NCBI RefSeq assembly: GCF_013488225.1 | Contig: NZ_CP041238.1 | Span: forward strand, 4,066,501 to 4,130,500 | Length of the DNA stretch: 64,000 bases | Direction of reading: 5' to 3' | DNA from: Sinorhizobium mexicanum | GTDB lineage: Bacteria; Pseudomonadota; Alphaproteobacteria; Rhizobiales; Rhizobiaceae | Shown here: piece by piece, positions 8,925 through 16,509 of the stretch | Layout of the letters: each line of letters opens with the position of its first letter | Numbering within the stretch: the stretch's first letter is position 1 | The notes under the pieces: generated by a model | Database searches by the model: none | What the model was told of the DNA's origin: nothing | The model's input: only the letters and a program-made list of their open reading frames with translations | Program-made: the position numbers and the translations under genes

Positions 8925-9398
8925 ATGGAAGAAGATGATCAGAAACTGCAGGTAAGGCTTGTTGGTCGGAACGGGAGACGCCGATACGACCCCGCATCGA
9001 AGAACCGTCTTGTCTCGGCCTGCCTTGAGCCTGGCGTGTCGGTATCGAGGCTTGCGCTCGAACATGGGGTCAATGCGAACCTTCTTCGGAAGTGGATAAA
9101 GAAGCGCACGGAGACCCAGTCCCTCCCGCCGTCCTCATCACCGTCGTTTATCCCGGTTCAGATTGAAAGCACTTCCGATCGGGCCTTGCTGCGACAGAGC
9201 AGCATGGCTGCGGTGGATTTGCCGGGGACTTGCGATGGAGTGCGTGGGTCGGCATCGAAAAGGGCTGCGCCTTTTTCCTCTCCAGCCAAGGTGAGCGCGT
9301 CACTGCCGAACGGGGTGAAGCTGACGCTGGAATGCGGTGATGTGGATGCGTTGGCAGCGGTCATCGGAGCGTTGGGTCATGTTCACACTGGGCGCTGA
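8925..9398 (+). CDS. tnpA: IS66 accessory protein TnpA
   Basis: This 157-residue protein has the helix-turn-helix of IS66 TnpA near its N-terminus (RYDPASKNRLVSACLEPGVS followed by SRLALEHGVNANLLRKWIKK). The C-terminal half is low in conservation and ends with VKLTLECGDVDALAAVIGAL, a motif shared by the family. TnpA is needed with TnpB for efficient IS66 transposition, although TnpC carries the DDE chemistry. The ATG at 8925 follows the hairpin at 8893-8920. The gene overlaps tnpB by 20 bases. Confidence 0.88.
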   Translation: MEEDDQKLQVRLVGRNGRRRYDPASKNRLVSACLEPGVSVSRLALEHGVNANLLRKWIKKRTETQSLPPSSSPSFIPVQIESTSDRALLRQSSMAAVDLPGTCDGVRGSASKRAAPFSSPAKVSASLPNGVKLTLECGDVDALAAVIGALGHVHTGR

Positions 9399-9732
9399 CC
9401 TTCAAGTCTACCTTCACCGCGAGCCGATCGACTTCAGGGCCGGCATCAACAGCCTTGCGGTGCTGGTTCAGGAGACGATGGCGCTCGATCCGTTTGCGCC
9501 GGCGGTTTTTGCGTTCTGCAATCGCCGTCGCGATCGGATGAAGCTCTTGTTCTTCGACCGATCCGGCTTTGTGCTGGTTCTGAAGCGGCTGACCGAGGAC
9601 AAGTTCCGGTGGCCTCGCCGGGAGGCGGCGGTCGTTCAGCTTACGACCGAGCAATTGCACTGGCTCCTCGACGGCATCGATATCGATGCAATGGTCCGCC
9701 ATCCGGTGCGGCAATATCAGGTTGCTGGTTGA
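9379..9732 (+). CDS. tnpB: IS66 accessory protein TnpB
   Basis: The 117-residue product is IS66 Orf2/TnpB. Family hallmarks are YLHREPIDFRAGINSLAVLV near the start, NRRRDRMKLLFFDRSGFVLV in the middle and FRWPRREAAVVQLTTEQLHW later. TnpB is required in the transposition complex but its activity is not known. The start ATG at 9379 lies in the last codons of tnpA, so translation is probably coupled. Confidence 0.92.
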   Translation: MFTLGADLQVYLHREPIDFRAGINSLAVLVQETMALDPFAPAVFAFCNRRRDRMKLLFFDRSGFVLVLKRLTEDKFRWPRREAAVVQLTTEQLHWLLDGIDIDAMVRHPVRQYQVAG

Positions 9733-9786
9733 GGGCTCTCGAACTCCGCGGTTGACGCGGCGGCATGCTTTCGATTCAAGAATCTG

Positions 9787-11358
9787 ATGAATCGATCCGG
9801 CGAACCGACTGTTGAAGAGCTGATGGCGCGTATTGCTGCGCTGCAGGCGGAGAACCGCCAGCTCACAGAACGCGTCGTCAAACTCGAGGAAGAGTTGGCG
9901 CTTGCACGGCTGCATCGTTTTGCGCCGAAGAGCGAAAAGCACATTGACCGCCTCTTCAATGAAGCCGAACAGGCCGCGGATGAGGACGATGCCGACAACG
10001 AAGATGGCGATGTCGTTGCTCTGCCGGACACGGGCTTGCCGGCGACCGACGGCACGACGGGAAAGAAGCGCGGCCGCAAGGCCTTGCCGGAAAACCTGCC
10101 GCGCGAGCGTGTCGAGTATGACCTTCCCGACGATAAGAAGGCCTGTCCATGCTGCCGTCACCAGATGCATCGCATGGGCGAGACCGTTACCGAGCAACTT
10201 CATATCGAGGTGAAGGCGAAGGTCCTGCAGAATGTGCGGTTCAAATATGCTTGCCGTCATTGCGACCGCACCGGGATCAACACCCCGGTCGTGATCGCGC
10301 CGATGCCCGCGCAGCCCTTGCCGGGCAGCATCGCCACGGCTTCGACGCTGGCCTTCGCGCTCGTTCATAAGTATGTCGACGGCACACCGCTCTACCGCTT
10401 GGCGCAGGCATTCGAGCGCGCAGGTGTTCCTGTCAGCCGTGGCGCTCTGGGCCACTGGGTGATCGGCTCGAGCGAAAAGCATCTCTCCCGCATCTATAAC
10501 GCCCTGAAGCTGCGGCTCAGATCGCAGCCCCTCATCCATGGCGACGAGACGACTGTTCAGGTCCTAAAGGAAAAGGATCGAGAGGCCGCCAGCACGTCAT
10601 ATATGTGGGCTTACCGAAGCGGCGAGGACAGTGACGAGCCGATCGTGCTGCTCGATTATCAGCCGGGCCGCGGCCAGATATACCCGCAAACCTTCCTCGG
10701 CGATTATCGCGGGATAGTGATGAGTGATGGCTATTCCGCCTGGCGCACGCTGGATGGGGCAACCCATCTTGGGTGTATGGCCCATTCCAGACGACGCTTT
10801 GTCGACGCCCTCAAGGCGAGAAAGAAGGGTGGCGGACCACCGGAGCAGGCACTCCGCTTCTTCGAACAGCTCTACCGGATTGAAAGGCAGGCCAGGGACA
10901 GAAAACCCGAGGATGGTGAAACGCAGGCCGACTGCATTCGGCGCTCTCGCCAACAGCACAGCGTGCCCGTCCTGAACGCACTCAAGGCTTGGCTCGACGA
11001 CATCGCGCCGAAGGTCTTGCCGGACAGCAAGCTCGGCGACGCTGTGTCCTACACTCTGAACCAGTGGGACTATCTGACGCGCCACACCGAGGACGGCAGG
11101 ATGCCGATCGACAACAATCTTCTGGAGCGCGATATCAGAATTTTTGCAACCGGCAGAAAGAGTTGGCTGTTCAGCGATACCGTTGACGGAGCCAGAGCTA
11201 GCGCAGTCATCTATAGCCTGATGCTGACTTGCCGCGCCTGTGGCGTCGAGCCATTAGCCTGGTTACGCCACGTCCTTACTGAACTGCCTCAGCGCCCTCA
11301 GAACGTAGCTATCGACGATCTCCTGCCCTTCAACTTCCTCAAGGCCGCCGCAGCCTGA
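9787..11358 (+). CDS. tnpC: IS66 family transposase TnpC
   Basis: The 523-residue transposase starts with a leucine-rich coiled coil (MARIAALQAENRQLTERVVK), followed by a KRGRKALPENLPRERVEYDL linker, a zinc-binding segment (CPCCRHQMH then CRHCDRT) and the DDE domain. LIHGDETTVQVL holds the first Asp, YSAWRTLDGATHLGCMAHSR follows, and MPIDNNLLERDIRIFATGRK near residue 440-460 contains the catalytic Glu region. Length and layout match complete IS66 transposases, with no frameshift. It is the catalytic subunit of the element that disrupts the primase gene. Confidence 0.95.
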   Translation: MNRSGEPTVEELMARIAALQAENRQLTERVVKLEEELALARLHRFAPKSEKHIDRLFNEAEQAADEDDADNEDGDVVALPDTGLPATDGTTGKKRGRKALPENLPRERVEYDLPDDKKACPCCRHQMHRMGETVTEQLHIEVKAKVLQNVRFKYACRHCDRTGINTPVVIAPMPAQPLPGSIATASTLAFALVHKYVDGTPLYRLAQAFERAGVPVSRGALGHWVIGSSEKHLSRIYNALKLRLRSQPLIHGDETTVQVLKEKDREAASTSYMWAYRSGEDSDEPIVLLDYQPGRGQIYPQTFLGDYRGIVMSDGYSAWRTLDGATHLGCMAHSRRRFVDALKARKKGGGPPEQALRFFEQLYRIERQARDRKPEDGETQADCIRRSRQQHSVPVLNALKAWLDDIAPKVLPDSKLGDAVSYTLNQWDYLTRHTEDGRMPIDNNLLERDIRIFATGRKSWLFSDTVDGARASAVIYSLMLTCRACGVEPLAWLRHVLTELPQRPQNVAIDDLLPFNFLKAAAA

Positions 11359-12257
11359 CCGACGCGTCCGTCTGAAAGCGATCAGTTGCAAGGGCCGTCA
11401 ACGTGCGGGGAAATGAGCGCTTACCCTACATGCACGAGCTGATTGGCTACATACTACAGCCTGAACGGCCTATTGCCCTGATTTTGATCTGGAAAGGTGT
11501 TGGTAGCAACGGCAAGTCCGCATTGGCTGGTTTGCTGGCCGACCTGCTGGGACATCATGCAGTTGCGGCGATGCGTGTACGTGATCTGACAAGAAACCAG
11601 TTTTCAGTTAACAGCTTGTTTGGGCGCCTGCTGTTTCTCGATGACGACGTCCAGACCGGCACTCGTCTTCCAGACGGCGACCTAAAGCGTATCAGCGAGA
11701 AAAAGATCCTGACTGCCGAGCGTAAATTTAGCGGCCACTACTCGTTCGAGAATCGCGCGGTGCCGTTGATGCTCTGTAACAATCCTCCCTCGATTACAGA
11801 CCTTAGTCAGGGTCTACAACGACGGCTTCATGTCGTGCCCTTCACTCGTCAATTCAAAAAGAAGGACATCGACAGCACGTTGTTTGACCGTATCAGAGCC
11901 CAGGAACTTTCCGGCATTCTAAATCACGCATTACGAGGCTATCAGCGGGTGGTACGGCGTGGATGGAAGTTCAAAATTCCTGATGCGGTGAAGGCAGCCT
12001 CTGAGGGGTTTTTGCAGGAGGCGAACCCCGTTCCGGCTTTCATAGATGAAGGGTGCATCAAAGGGAGTGGCAGCTGCCTCGTGGCAGAGCTCTATGCCCG
12101 CTACGGAACGTGGTGTCAGCAGCAGGGTATTACCATGGCGCAGCAACGTTCAAGCTTCGAGCGAAACGTCACCTCCCTTGGCTATAAGGCCGTGAAACGG
12201 AACAAGGGAATGACGTTTCTCAACCTCAGCATCCGCTACCCGTAGCCATTGTGGTGG

Positions 12258-12361
12258 TGGTGGTGGTGACGAAAGTGCTGGAAACAAATCACCCCCCCAC
12301 TACAGGGGGGTATGTTGAAAGCTTTTAGTTTGCCAACTCGTCACTTTCGTCACCACCACCA
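12258..12361. repeat. Nested inverted repeats after the helicase gene
   Basis: A perfect 20-bp inverted repeat (left arm TGGTGGTGGTGACGAAAGTG at 12258-12277, right arm at 12342-12361) encloses a second hairpin of ACCCCCC and GGGGGGT (about 12291-12311). It starts 13 bases after the primase-helicase stop codon. Such an arrangement could be a replication origin element recognised by the P4-alpha-like protein, or a structured terminator. No T-run follows the outer stem. Confidence 0.6.
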
Positions 12362-12414
12362 GCGGATTCGGAAGGACATCGCGCAGCTAAGTAGACATCG
12401 CTTAGTCTAAGTAC

Positions 12415-12442
12415 TTGACAAGATTAGGTTTTCTGCTACAAT
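12415..12442 (+). promoter_or_regulatory. Sigma-70-type promoter
   Basis: TTGACA (12415-12420) and TACAAT (12437-12442) are separated by 16 bases, close to consensus. The promoter faces the gene at 12551 and would produce a leader of about 100 bases. Confidence 0.7.
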
Positions 12443-12508
12443 GCCTTCGTTTTCAGTCGCTGATGCAGCCAAACGAACCTGTTCGCAGACGTGAAAACAC
12501 CTCAGCAT

Positions 12509-12532
12509 GAGCGCCAATTCGGCGCTCTTTTT
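12509..12532 (+). terminator. Intrinsic terminator in leader (possible attenuator)
   Basis: GAGCGCC and GGCGCTC form a seven-bp stem with a five-base loop followed directly by TTTTT. It lies between the promoter at 12415-12442 and the ATG at 12551, so it would stop transcription before the gene unless relieved. Confidence 0.6.
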
Positions 12533-12550
12533 CGTTTCAGGAGCTACCCG

Positions 12551-13249
12551 ATGCACATACTTTCAACCTCGCCCTTAACGCCGCACGCGACGATCACGCT
12601 GGCACCCGTTTCGATTCTGGGCGCCGCCCCTTCAGCGACGCTTCGCAACAATCCCAAAGCCAACGCCGCCGCGGCTCAAGGCCCCGACGCCAAAGTCATC
12701 GTGATCGGCCTGGACGATCAGGGAAGACCGCATGCGTCGTGGTTTGCAGAAGACGAGTGCGATGCCGCCGCTGTCGCCTCTGACCTGATGAACATGGCAC
12801 TCATCGACGTGAGCAATGAGGAGTTGGCTGCGATCGCCAACAACCTGCCGCGTGGAAAGCTGTTCGAGAGCGGCAAGGCGTTCGTGCCGTTCGTGAAGCG
12901 CACCACCTATGATCAGCTCGCGAAGTACCTCGACGACGACTACCTCGCGGCAGCAGCAGCCCGCGTGGAGGCCGCCGCAGGGGCAGCCAGCGCTGCAGCC
13001 GAGGATTATGCGAAAGCGAGCAAGGGTGAGGTGCCGGCCCGGCAACCGGAGGACTGGTCGAAGCTTCTGGTTGGAGACCTCGTGCTGGCCCGTGAGACCG
13101 CCGAGGAAGGTTGGTTCGAGGCGATTGTCGTCGAACTAGCGGCCGACGGCCGTTTCCGCCTTCGCTGGCGCGACTGGCCGGAGCTACCGAACTTCACCCG
13201 CGCTCTAACGGATATTGCCCTTCTGCACCCCAAGCATGTCGCGGCGTAG
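12551..13249 (+). CDS. Hypothetical protein with SH3/Tudor-like C-terminus
   Basis: The 232-residue product has no family I can name. Its N-terminal 40 residues are Pro/Thr/Ala-rich, followed by a folded region (VIVIGLDDQGRPHASWFAED). Alanine-rich helices precede a C-terminal beta-rich segment, VGDLVLARETAEEGWFEAIV then DGRFRLRWRDWPELPNF, that resembles SH3-like barrels such as Tudor or chromo-barrel modules. The ATG at 12551 follows CAGGAG. The gene is the first of a short operon with the DUF3768 gene and lies behind a promoter and leader terminator. Similar genes occur with plasmid and ICE accessory modules; the function is unknown. Confidence 0.65.
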   Translation: MHILSTSPLTPHATITLAPVSILGAAPSATLRNNPKANAAAAQGPDAKVIVIGLDDQGRPHASWFAEDECDAAAVASDLMNMALIDVSNEELAAIANNLPRGKLFESGKAFVPFVKRTTYDQLAKYLDDDYLAAAAARVEAAAGAASAAAEDYAKASKGEVPARQPEDWSKLLVGDLVLARETAEEGWFEAIVVELAADGRFRLRWRDWPELPNFTRALTDIALLHPKHVAA

Positions 13250-13322
13250 GGCGATCATGATGACCATCACCATACTGGCAACAGTCCATGCGAGCAGCGC
13301 TGGCCAAGGAGGCGGGTCGATC

Positions 13323-13664
13323 ATGGCCACCGCATCGTCACCGAGGGAATGCCGCATTCGCGAACTCAACGACGCGCTGCGGACAACCTTCGGCACCGGC
13401 CGCGTCATGCTCACCAGCGGCGTGCAGGTTCTGGATGAAAGCGAACGTGCCGAGCTGCTGAATGCGGTCCAGCAGTTCAATGATTTCACGGCAGCCAATG
13501 ACCCCTATGGGGAGCATGACTTCGGGCGTGTGGTCGTTGGTGGCAAGGGCTACTTCTGGAAGATCGACTACTTTGACAGCGATCTTCAATACCAATCGCC
13601 CGACCCTGCCGATGCGGCCGTCACGACGCGCGTGCTGACTATCATGCGGGAGGATGAATATTGA
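13323..13664 (+). CDS. DUF3768 domain protein
   Basis: The 113-residue product is nearly all DUF3768. The family signature is clear: IRELNDALRTTFGTGRVMLT at the start, NDPYGEHDFGRV in the middle and the end segment FWKIDYFDSDLQY with RVLTIMREDEY. DUF3768 genes are common on alphaproteobacterial plasmids and integrative elements next to other small accessory genes, and no activity is known. The start at 13323 (MATASSPREC) fits the family better than upstream starts. A strong terminator lies 32 bases after the stop. Confidence 0.8.
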   Translation: MATASSPRECRIRELNDALRTTFGTGRVMLTSGVQVLDESERAELLNAVQQFNDFTAANDPYGEHDFGRVVVGGKGYFWKIDYFDSDLQYQSPDPADAAVTTRVLTIMREDEY

Positions 13665-13695
13665 ACCTGCTGTTCAACGACATGCCTTCGATAGA

Positions 13696-13725
13696 AAGCC
13701 GCGCTTCGTTCGCGGCTTCTTTTTT
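13696..13725 (+). terminator. Rho-independent terminator
   Basis: AAGCCGCG and CGCGGCTT form an eight-bp stem with a seven-base loop, followed by CTTTTTT. It ends the 12551-13664 operon and separates it from the convergent XRE regulator gene. Confidence 0.8.
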
Positions 13726-13726
13726 G

Positions 13727-13993
13727 TCAAGGTTTTCCCGGCTTTCTACCTGCCCTCATGGGCGCGGGGCGGGATTCGTCAGGCCCAGCTTCTTGAAAGA
13801 ACGCGCCCACTTTCACGTTCAAGGCCCGCGACAACGCCTCCAACACGGAGATAGTCACGTTCTCCTCGCCCCGTTCGATGCGGCCGACGTAGGAGCGGTC
13901 GATCGCTGCCTCGAGCGCAAGTCGTTCCTGCGACAGGCCCCGCTCAACGCGCAACTTGCGGAGATTCCAGCCGATGAGTTCGCGAGCATCCAT
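13727..13993 (-). CDS. XRE-family transcriptional regulator
   Basis: The 88-residue protein is a single HTH_3 domain: LIGWNLRKLRVERGLSQERL, then ALEAAIDRSYVGRIERGEEN and VTISVLEALSRALNVKVGAF. A short Pro/Arg-rich tail follows. These regulators bind palindromic operators as dimers, and a 13-bp palindrome lies about 40 bases upstream in the divergent intergenic region. The start at 13993 (MDARELIGWN) fits the domain better than the ATG at 14011. It probably controls itself and the divergent DUF805 operon. Confidence 0.85.
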   Translation of the reverse strand: MDARELIGWNLRKLRVERGLSQERLALEAAIDRSYVGRIERGEENVTISVLEALSRALNVKVGAFFQEAGPDESRPAPMRAGRKPGKP

Positions 13994-14020
13994 AGTCGCG
14001 CAAGAGGCCACATCGCACCC

Positions 14021-14051
14021 TTGACAATCGACGGACTGTCAGTCCCATATT
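14021..14051 (+). promoter_or_regulatory. Promoter with embedded operator palindrome
   Basis: TTGACA at 14021-14026 and CATATT at 14046-14051 flank a 19-base spacer. GGACTG-T-CAGTCC, a perfect palindrome (14033-14045), fills that spacer. This is a classic repressor layout between the divergent XRE gene and the DUF805 operon. Confidence 0.55.
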
Positions 14052-14133
14052 CGCGTCAGGGGCGAGTGCTTTCATGGCCTCAATCCATGCAGGCGCCGCC
14101 TCATCCACCAATACCGTTTGCTGAGGAAACAGA

Positions 14134-14643
14134 ATGACCGCCTACATCAATGCCATGGGTCGATATTTCGACTTCTCCGGCCGCTCGACGAGAGCGCAGT
14201 TTTGGTACTACCACCTTGCGCTGCTGGGTCTCGCGGCCGTCGGCATCATCATCGACGCCGCGATCAACGGGGGCCAGCCGCTGGTCTCCGCCCTGATCAT
14301 CATCGCGCACTACGTCCCGTCGCTCGCCATCACCGTTCGGCGCTTGCACGACGCGGACATGAGCGGCTGGCTGGTGCTGCTCTGCTTGGTGCCGGGTATC
14401 GGCATCATCGCGTTCATTGCCTATGGCTGCATTGCCTCGACGGCCGGCTCCAATCGGTTCGGCCCGGCCGATCGATCAGCCCCGCTTTCGACCGTGGCAG
14501 CCCCGACAGCGGCTTCTGGGCCAACGGCGGCAGCGAACATCGAACGCATCGAGAAGCTCGCCTCTCTTCGCGCTGCGGGGACGATCAGCGACGACGAATT
14601 CCAACAGATGAAATCAGAAGTCCTGGCAGGCGGCACGCGCTGA
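14134..14643 (+). CDS. DUF805 membrane protein with C-terminal SHOCT motif
   Basis: The 169-residue product begins with a DUF805 domain: YFDFSGRSTRAQFWYYHLAL, several hydrophobic helices and the conserved AITVRRLHDADMSGWLVLL segment (about 68-86). The C-terminus has a SHOCT-like helix pair, IERIEKLASLRAAGTISDDE and FQQMKSEVLAG. It is an inner-membrane protein of unknown role; SHOCT motifs tend to mediate oligomerisation. It has a GAGGAAAC ribosome-binding site and heads a three-gene run with two further envelope proteins, divergent from the XRE regulator. Confidence 0.82.
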   Translation: MTAYINAMGRYFDFSGRSTRAQFWYYHLALLGLAAVGIIIDAAINGGQPLVSALIIIAHYVPSLAITVRRLHDADMSGWLVLLCLVPGIGIIAFIAYGCIASTAGSNRFGPADRSAPLSTVAAPTAASGPTAAANIERIEKLASLRAAGTISDDEFQQMKSEVLAGGTR

Positions 14644-14724
14644 CCGAACGTATCGGGGGACGCCGTGCTCTGCTCGGGAGTCCTCGTCAGTCGAACTGAA
14701 ACCGAGCGAGGGAGACGGGGGCAC

Positions 14725-15078
14725 ATGAAAATCGCGATCGGAATCATTTCAATCTTTTTAGGCATGCTGGTGCTGCTGCAGTCCTGCACGGTCGGCACTG
14801 CGTCGGAGATGCTCGGCGATCAGGCGACCAGCGAAGCTGGCGCTGTCGGAATGCTGGTCGGCCTGCTTTATTTCGTCGGAGGCGCGTTCGCATTCGGCCT
14901 GCCGGTCGTGACGATGGTCGCGCTGACACTCGCCGGTTTGCTGGGATTTGCTGCGGCGAGCAGCGGCAGCTTCTCCGACCTGACAATGTGGGCGGTCGTC
15001 GCGCTTGTCTTGGCCGTAGGGGCGTTCTTTAGCTGGCGCAGCGGTCGCAAGGCGAAGGCGGCGCAAAACAATGTCTAA
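14725..15078 (+). CDS. Small integral membrane protein
   Basis: This 117-residue protein has four hydrophobic segments: an N-terminal one ending in LLQSC, which could be a lipobox-like or signal-anchor stretch, then MLVGLLYFVGGAFAFGLPVV, MVALTLAGLLGFAAA and MWAVVALVLAVGAFF. A basic tail (RSGRKAKAAQ) suggests a cytoplasmic C-terminus. I recognise no family. The start ATG at 14725 was chosen for the clean signal-anchor that follows. The last eight bases overlap the next gene, so the two are probably co-translated. Confidence 0.65.
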   Translation: MKIAIGIISIFLGMLVLLQSCTVGTASEMLGDQATSEAGAVGMLVGLLYFVGGAFAFGLPVVTMVALTLAGLLGFAAASSGSFSDLTMWAVVALVLAVGAFFSWRSGRKAKAAQNNV

Positions 15079-16480
15079 GGCGATCACAGGCTTGTTGATC
15101 GGGGGTGCCTTGCTCGCCAGTCCGGTCTCGCCGAAGGCCGAGGAAATATCGTATTTCGAGGGCGAGGTCTGGAGCGTGACGCAACATCTGCCCGAGAGCG
15201 TAGGTGCCGATTTAGAAGAGAAACCTCGGTGCCAATTCGGCACACGCACTTGGCCGCAGAAGGGCTTGAACTTCGTCTATGTGCTGACCAGCAATGATTA
15301 CATCGAGCCTTGGCTGCAGGTGTATTCGGAGGGGTGGGAACTTCCAGTCGGCAATAAAACCAAGGTCGATCTCGTAACCGTTGGAGGTACTTTCGGGATT
15401 GAATTGACGGCAAGCAGTGTCAATTACCTGACCGGCTCGATCAGTTCGAAAGTCATCGGTGAGCAGAACAGTTATGCCCTCGTTGTCGCGTTGAGCTACA
15501 TGCTGGATGCACGGCGTCAGGGAATCAGCATGCGCGTTCGATTTGCCGGCAACGAACCCGAATGGTTTATCCCGCCGATGGACCAAGTGGAGACGTATCA
15601 AGTGAGGTCGGCTTTCGACAAATGCATGAGCAGTCTTCAAAGCAAGGCTGCAGATTACTCGCGCGATGGCGGGAGACCCGAAGGCAAGACATCGCCATTC
15701 GGTCAACCAGATGGCTCGGCTTCGGTCTTGCCACCGACCACCTCCGATGAAGCATCAGCGCCAGCCTCTCCCGCGGCACAAGCATCGACAGAATGGCATT
15801 TCGACACTGCGGCGGAAGACTGGGGCAAAACCTGCTTCGCCGAAACGGAGGTTGGCGGTGTCAAGGTCGGCTTCATGGCCGCTCCGGGAGGGGACGTCGA
15901 CGGCTTTGTGGCAGGGCTATTCAGTGGTCAAATAACCACAACGTGGAAGGTGGACAACAAAGCCCCCCATATTTCCGATGGAGTTGAGGACGCCTATTTT
16001 GGCTGGCACAGCTTCGACGAGGTATCGGATGCGCTTCTTGCCGACGTCGCTGGCGGCAGCGAACTAAGGATCGCCAAGCTTGGTGAAAAGCGCTTTGTCG
16101 TCCCGCTGCAGGGGGCGAATCAGGCGCTCTCGTCGTTTGCCGAGTGTGTTGGCAAGCCAAAGCCCGCTTCCAACGCTGCAGGCCCGCAAAACGACCCGCA
16201 ACTGGGCAACAAACGCGACCGATCGTGCCTGCTGCAGGTCAAGGGTAAGAAAGTCATCGACGGGCCTTGTTCGTGGGAGCCCTACGGCTCGAGCGGACCC
16301 ACTTTGCAAATGACGGCGAACGGCTTCTTTGCGCTCCTGATGATGGAGGATGCCGATAACGCCATCGGCTATTGGAACGAGACTGCAAATTCCGTTCATG
16401 CCCACGCCGAACTCGGAAGGCTCACCAGGAGCGGTGATTGCTGGACTAACGAGAACGTTCGAATGTGCCCTCGAAGGTGA
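15071..16480 (+). CDS. Secreted hypothetical protein
   Basis: The 469-residue product begins with a Sec signal peptide (ITGLLIGGALLASPVSPKAEE). The mature protein has a first beta-rich region, a Ser/Pro/Ala-rich linker (about 215-240) and a second region with paired cysteines (KTCFAETEV, FAECVGKPK, RSCLLQVKGKKVIDGPCSWE, GDCWTNENVRMC), consistent with a periplasmic or exported fold. I recognise no named domain. It is translationally coupled to the small membrane protein. Together with DUF805 it forms an envelope-directed operon under likely XRE control. Confidence 0.65.
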   Translation: MSKAITGLLIGGALLASPVSPKAEEISYFEGEVWSVTQHLPESVGADLEEKPRCQFGTRTWPQKGLNFVYVLTSNDYIEPWLQVYSEGWELPVGNKTKVDLVTVGGTFGIELTASSVNYLTGSISSKVIGEQNSYALVVALSYMLDARRQGISMRVRFAGNEPEWFIPPMDQVETYQVRSAFDKCMSSLQSKAADYSRDGGRPEGKTSPFGQPDGSASVLPPTTSDEASAPASPAAQASTEWHFDTAAEDWGKTCFAETEVGGVKVGFMAAPGGDVDGFVAGLFSGQITTTWKVDNKAPHISDGVEDAYFGWHSFDEVSDALLADVAGGSELRIAKLGEKRFVVPLQGANQALSSFAECVGKPKPASNAAGPQNDPQLGNKRDRSCLLQVKGKKVIDGPCSWEPYGSSGPTLQMTANGFFALLMMEDADNAIGYWNETANSVHAHAELGRLTRSGDCWTNENVRMCPRR

Positions 16481-16509
16481 TCACCTTGACCCGAAGCGGA
16501 TCGGCGCGG

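Larger units (their letters stand above)
8843..11424 (+). mobile_element. IS66-family insertion sequence, 2582 bp
   Basis: Terminal inverted repeats are GTAAGCGC-GA-ATTTCCCCGCAC on the left and, inverted, GTAAGCGC-TC-ATTTCCCCGCAC on the right, differing at two bases. Both ends are flanked by the 8-bp duplication CCTACATG (8835-8842 and 11425-11432), the size expected for IS66. The element carries the standard trio tnpA, tnpB and tnpC, all intact, so it is probably active. Inside the left end an 11-bp hairpin (AGGTGTCCACC, 8893-8903, with its complement at 8910-8920) precedes tnpA. Confidence 0.95.
7574..12245 (+). pseudogene. P4-alpha-like primase-helicase split by IS66-family element
   Basis: The gene runs 7574-8842 and resumes at 11433-12245. 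Removing the insertion plus one target copy joins PYM to HELIGY in frame and restores a 693-residue protein. The N-terminal part is a Prim-Pol domain (GIVTGSASGIIVLDVDG with the DxD metal site, GRGRHYYF, DVRGDGGYVVGPGS). The second part is a D5-type helicase with Walker A GVGSNGKSAL, then LFLDDDVQ and LCNNPPSITD. Such proteins prime and unwind DNA for replication of P4-like satellites and mobile elements. The two halves are otherwise undamaged, so the disruption looks recent. The element may have lost autonomous replication. The ATG at 7574 is preferred over the frame start at 7478. Confidence 0.88.

Noticed and set aside
9361..10539. A 392-codon reverse-strand frame over tnpB/tnpC
   Set aside because: Antisense of the IS66 genes, which are certain on the plus strand.
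12251..12268. GTGGTGGTGG tract as a microsatellite
   Set aside because: It is better explained as one arm of the perfect 20-bp inverted repeat with 12342-12361.
13661..14137. A 158-codon plus-strand frame opposite the XRE gene
   Set aside because: The reverse-strand HTH_3 protein is unambiguous and the plus-strand translation has no domain character and includes the terminator.
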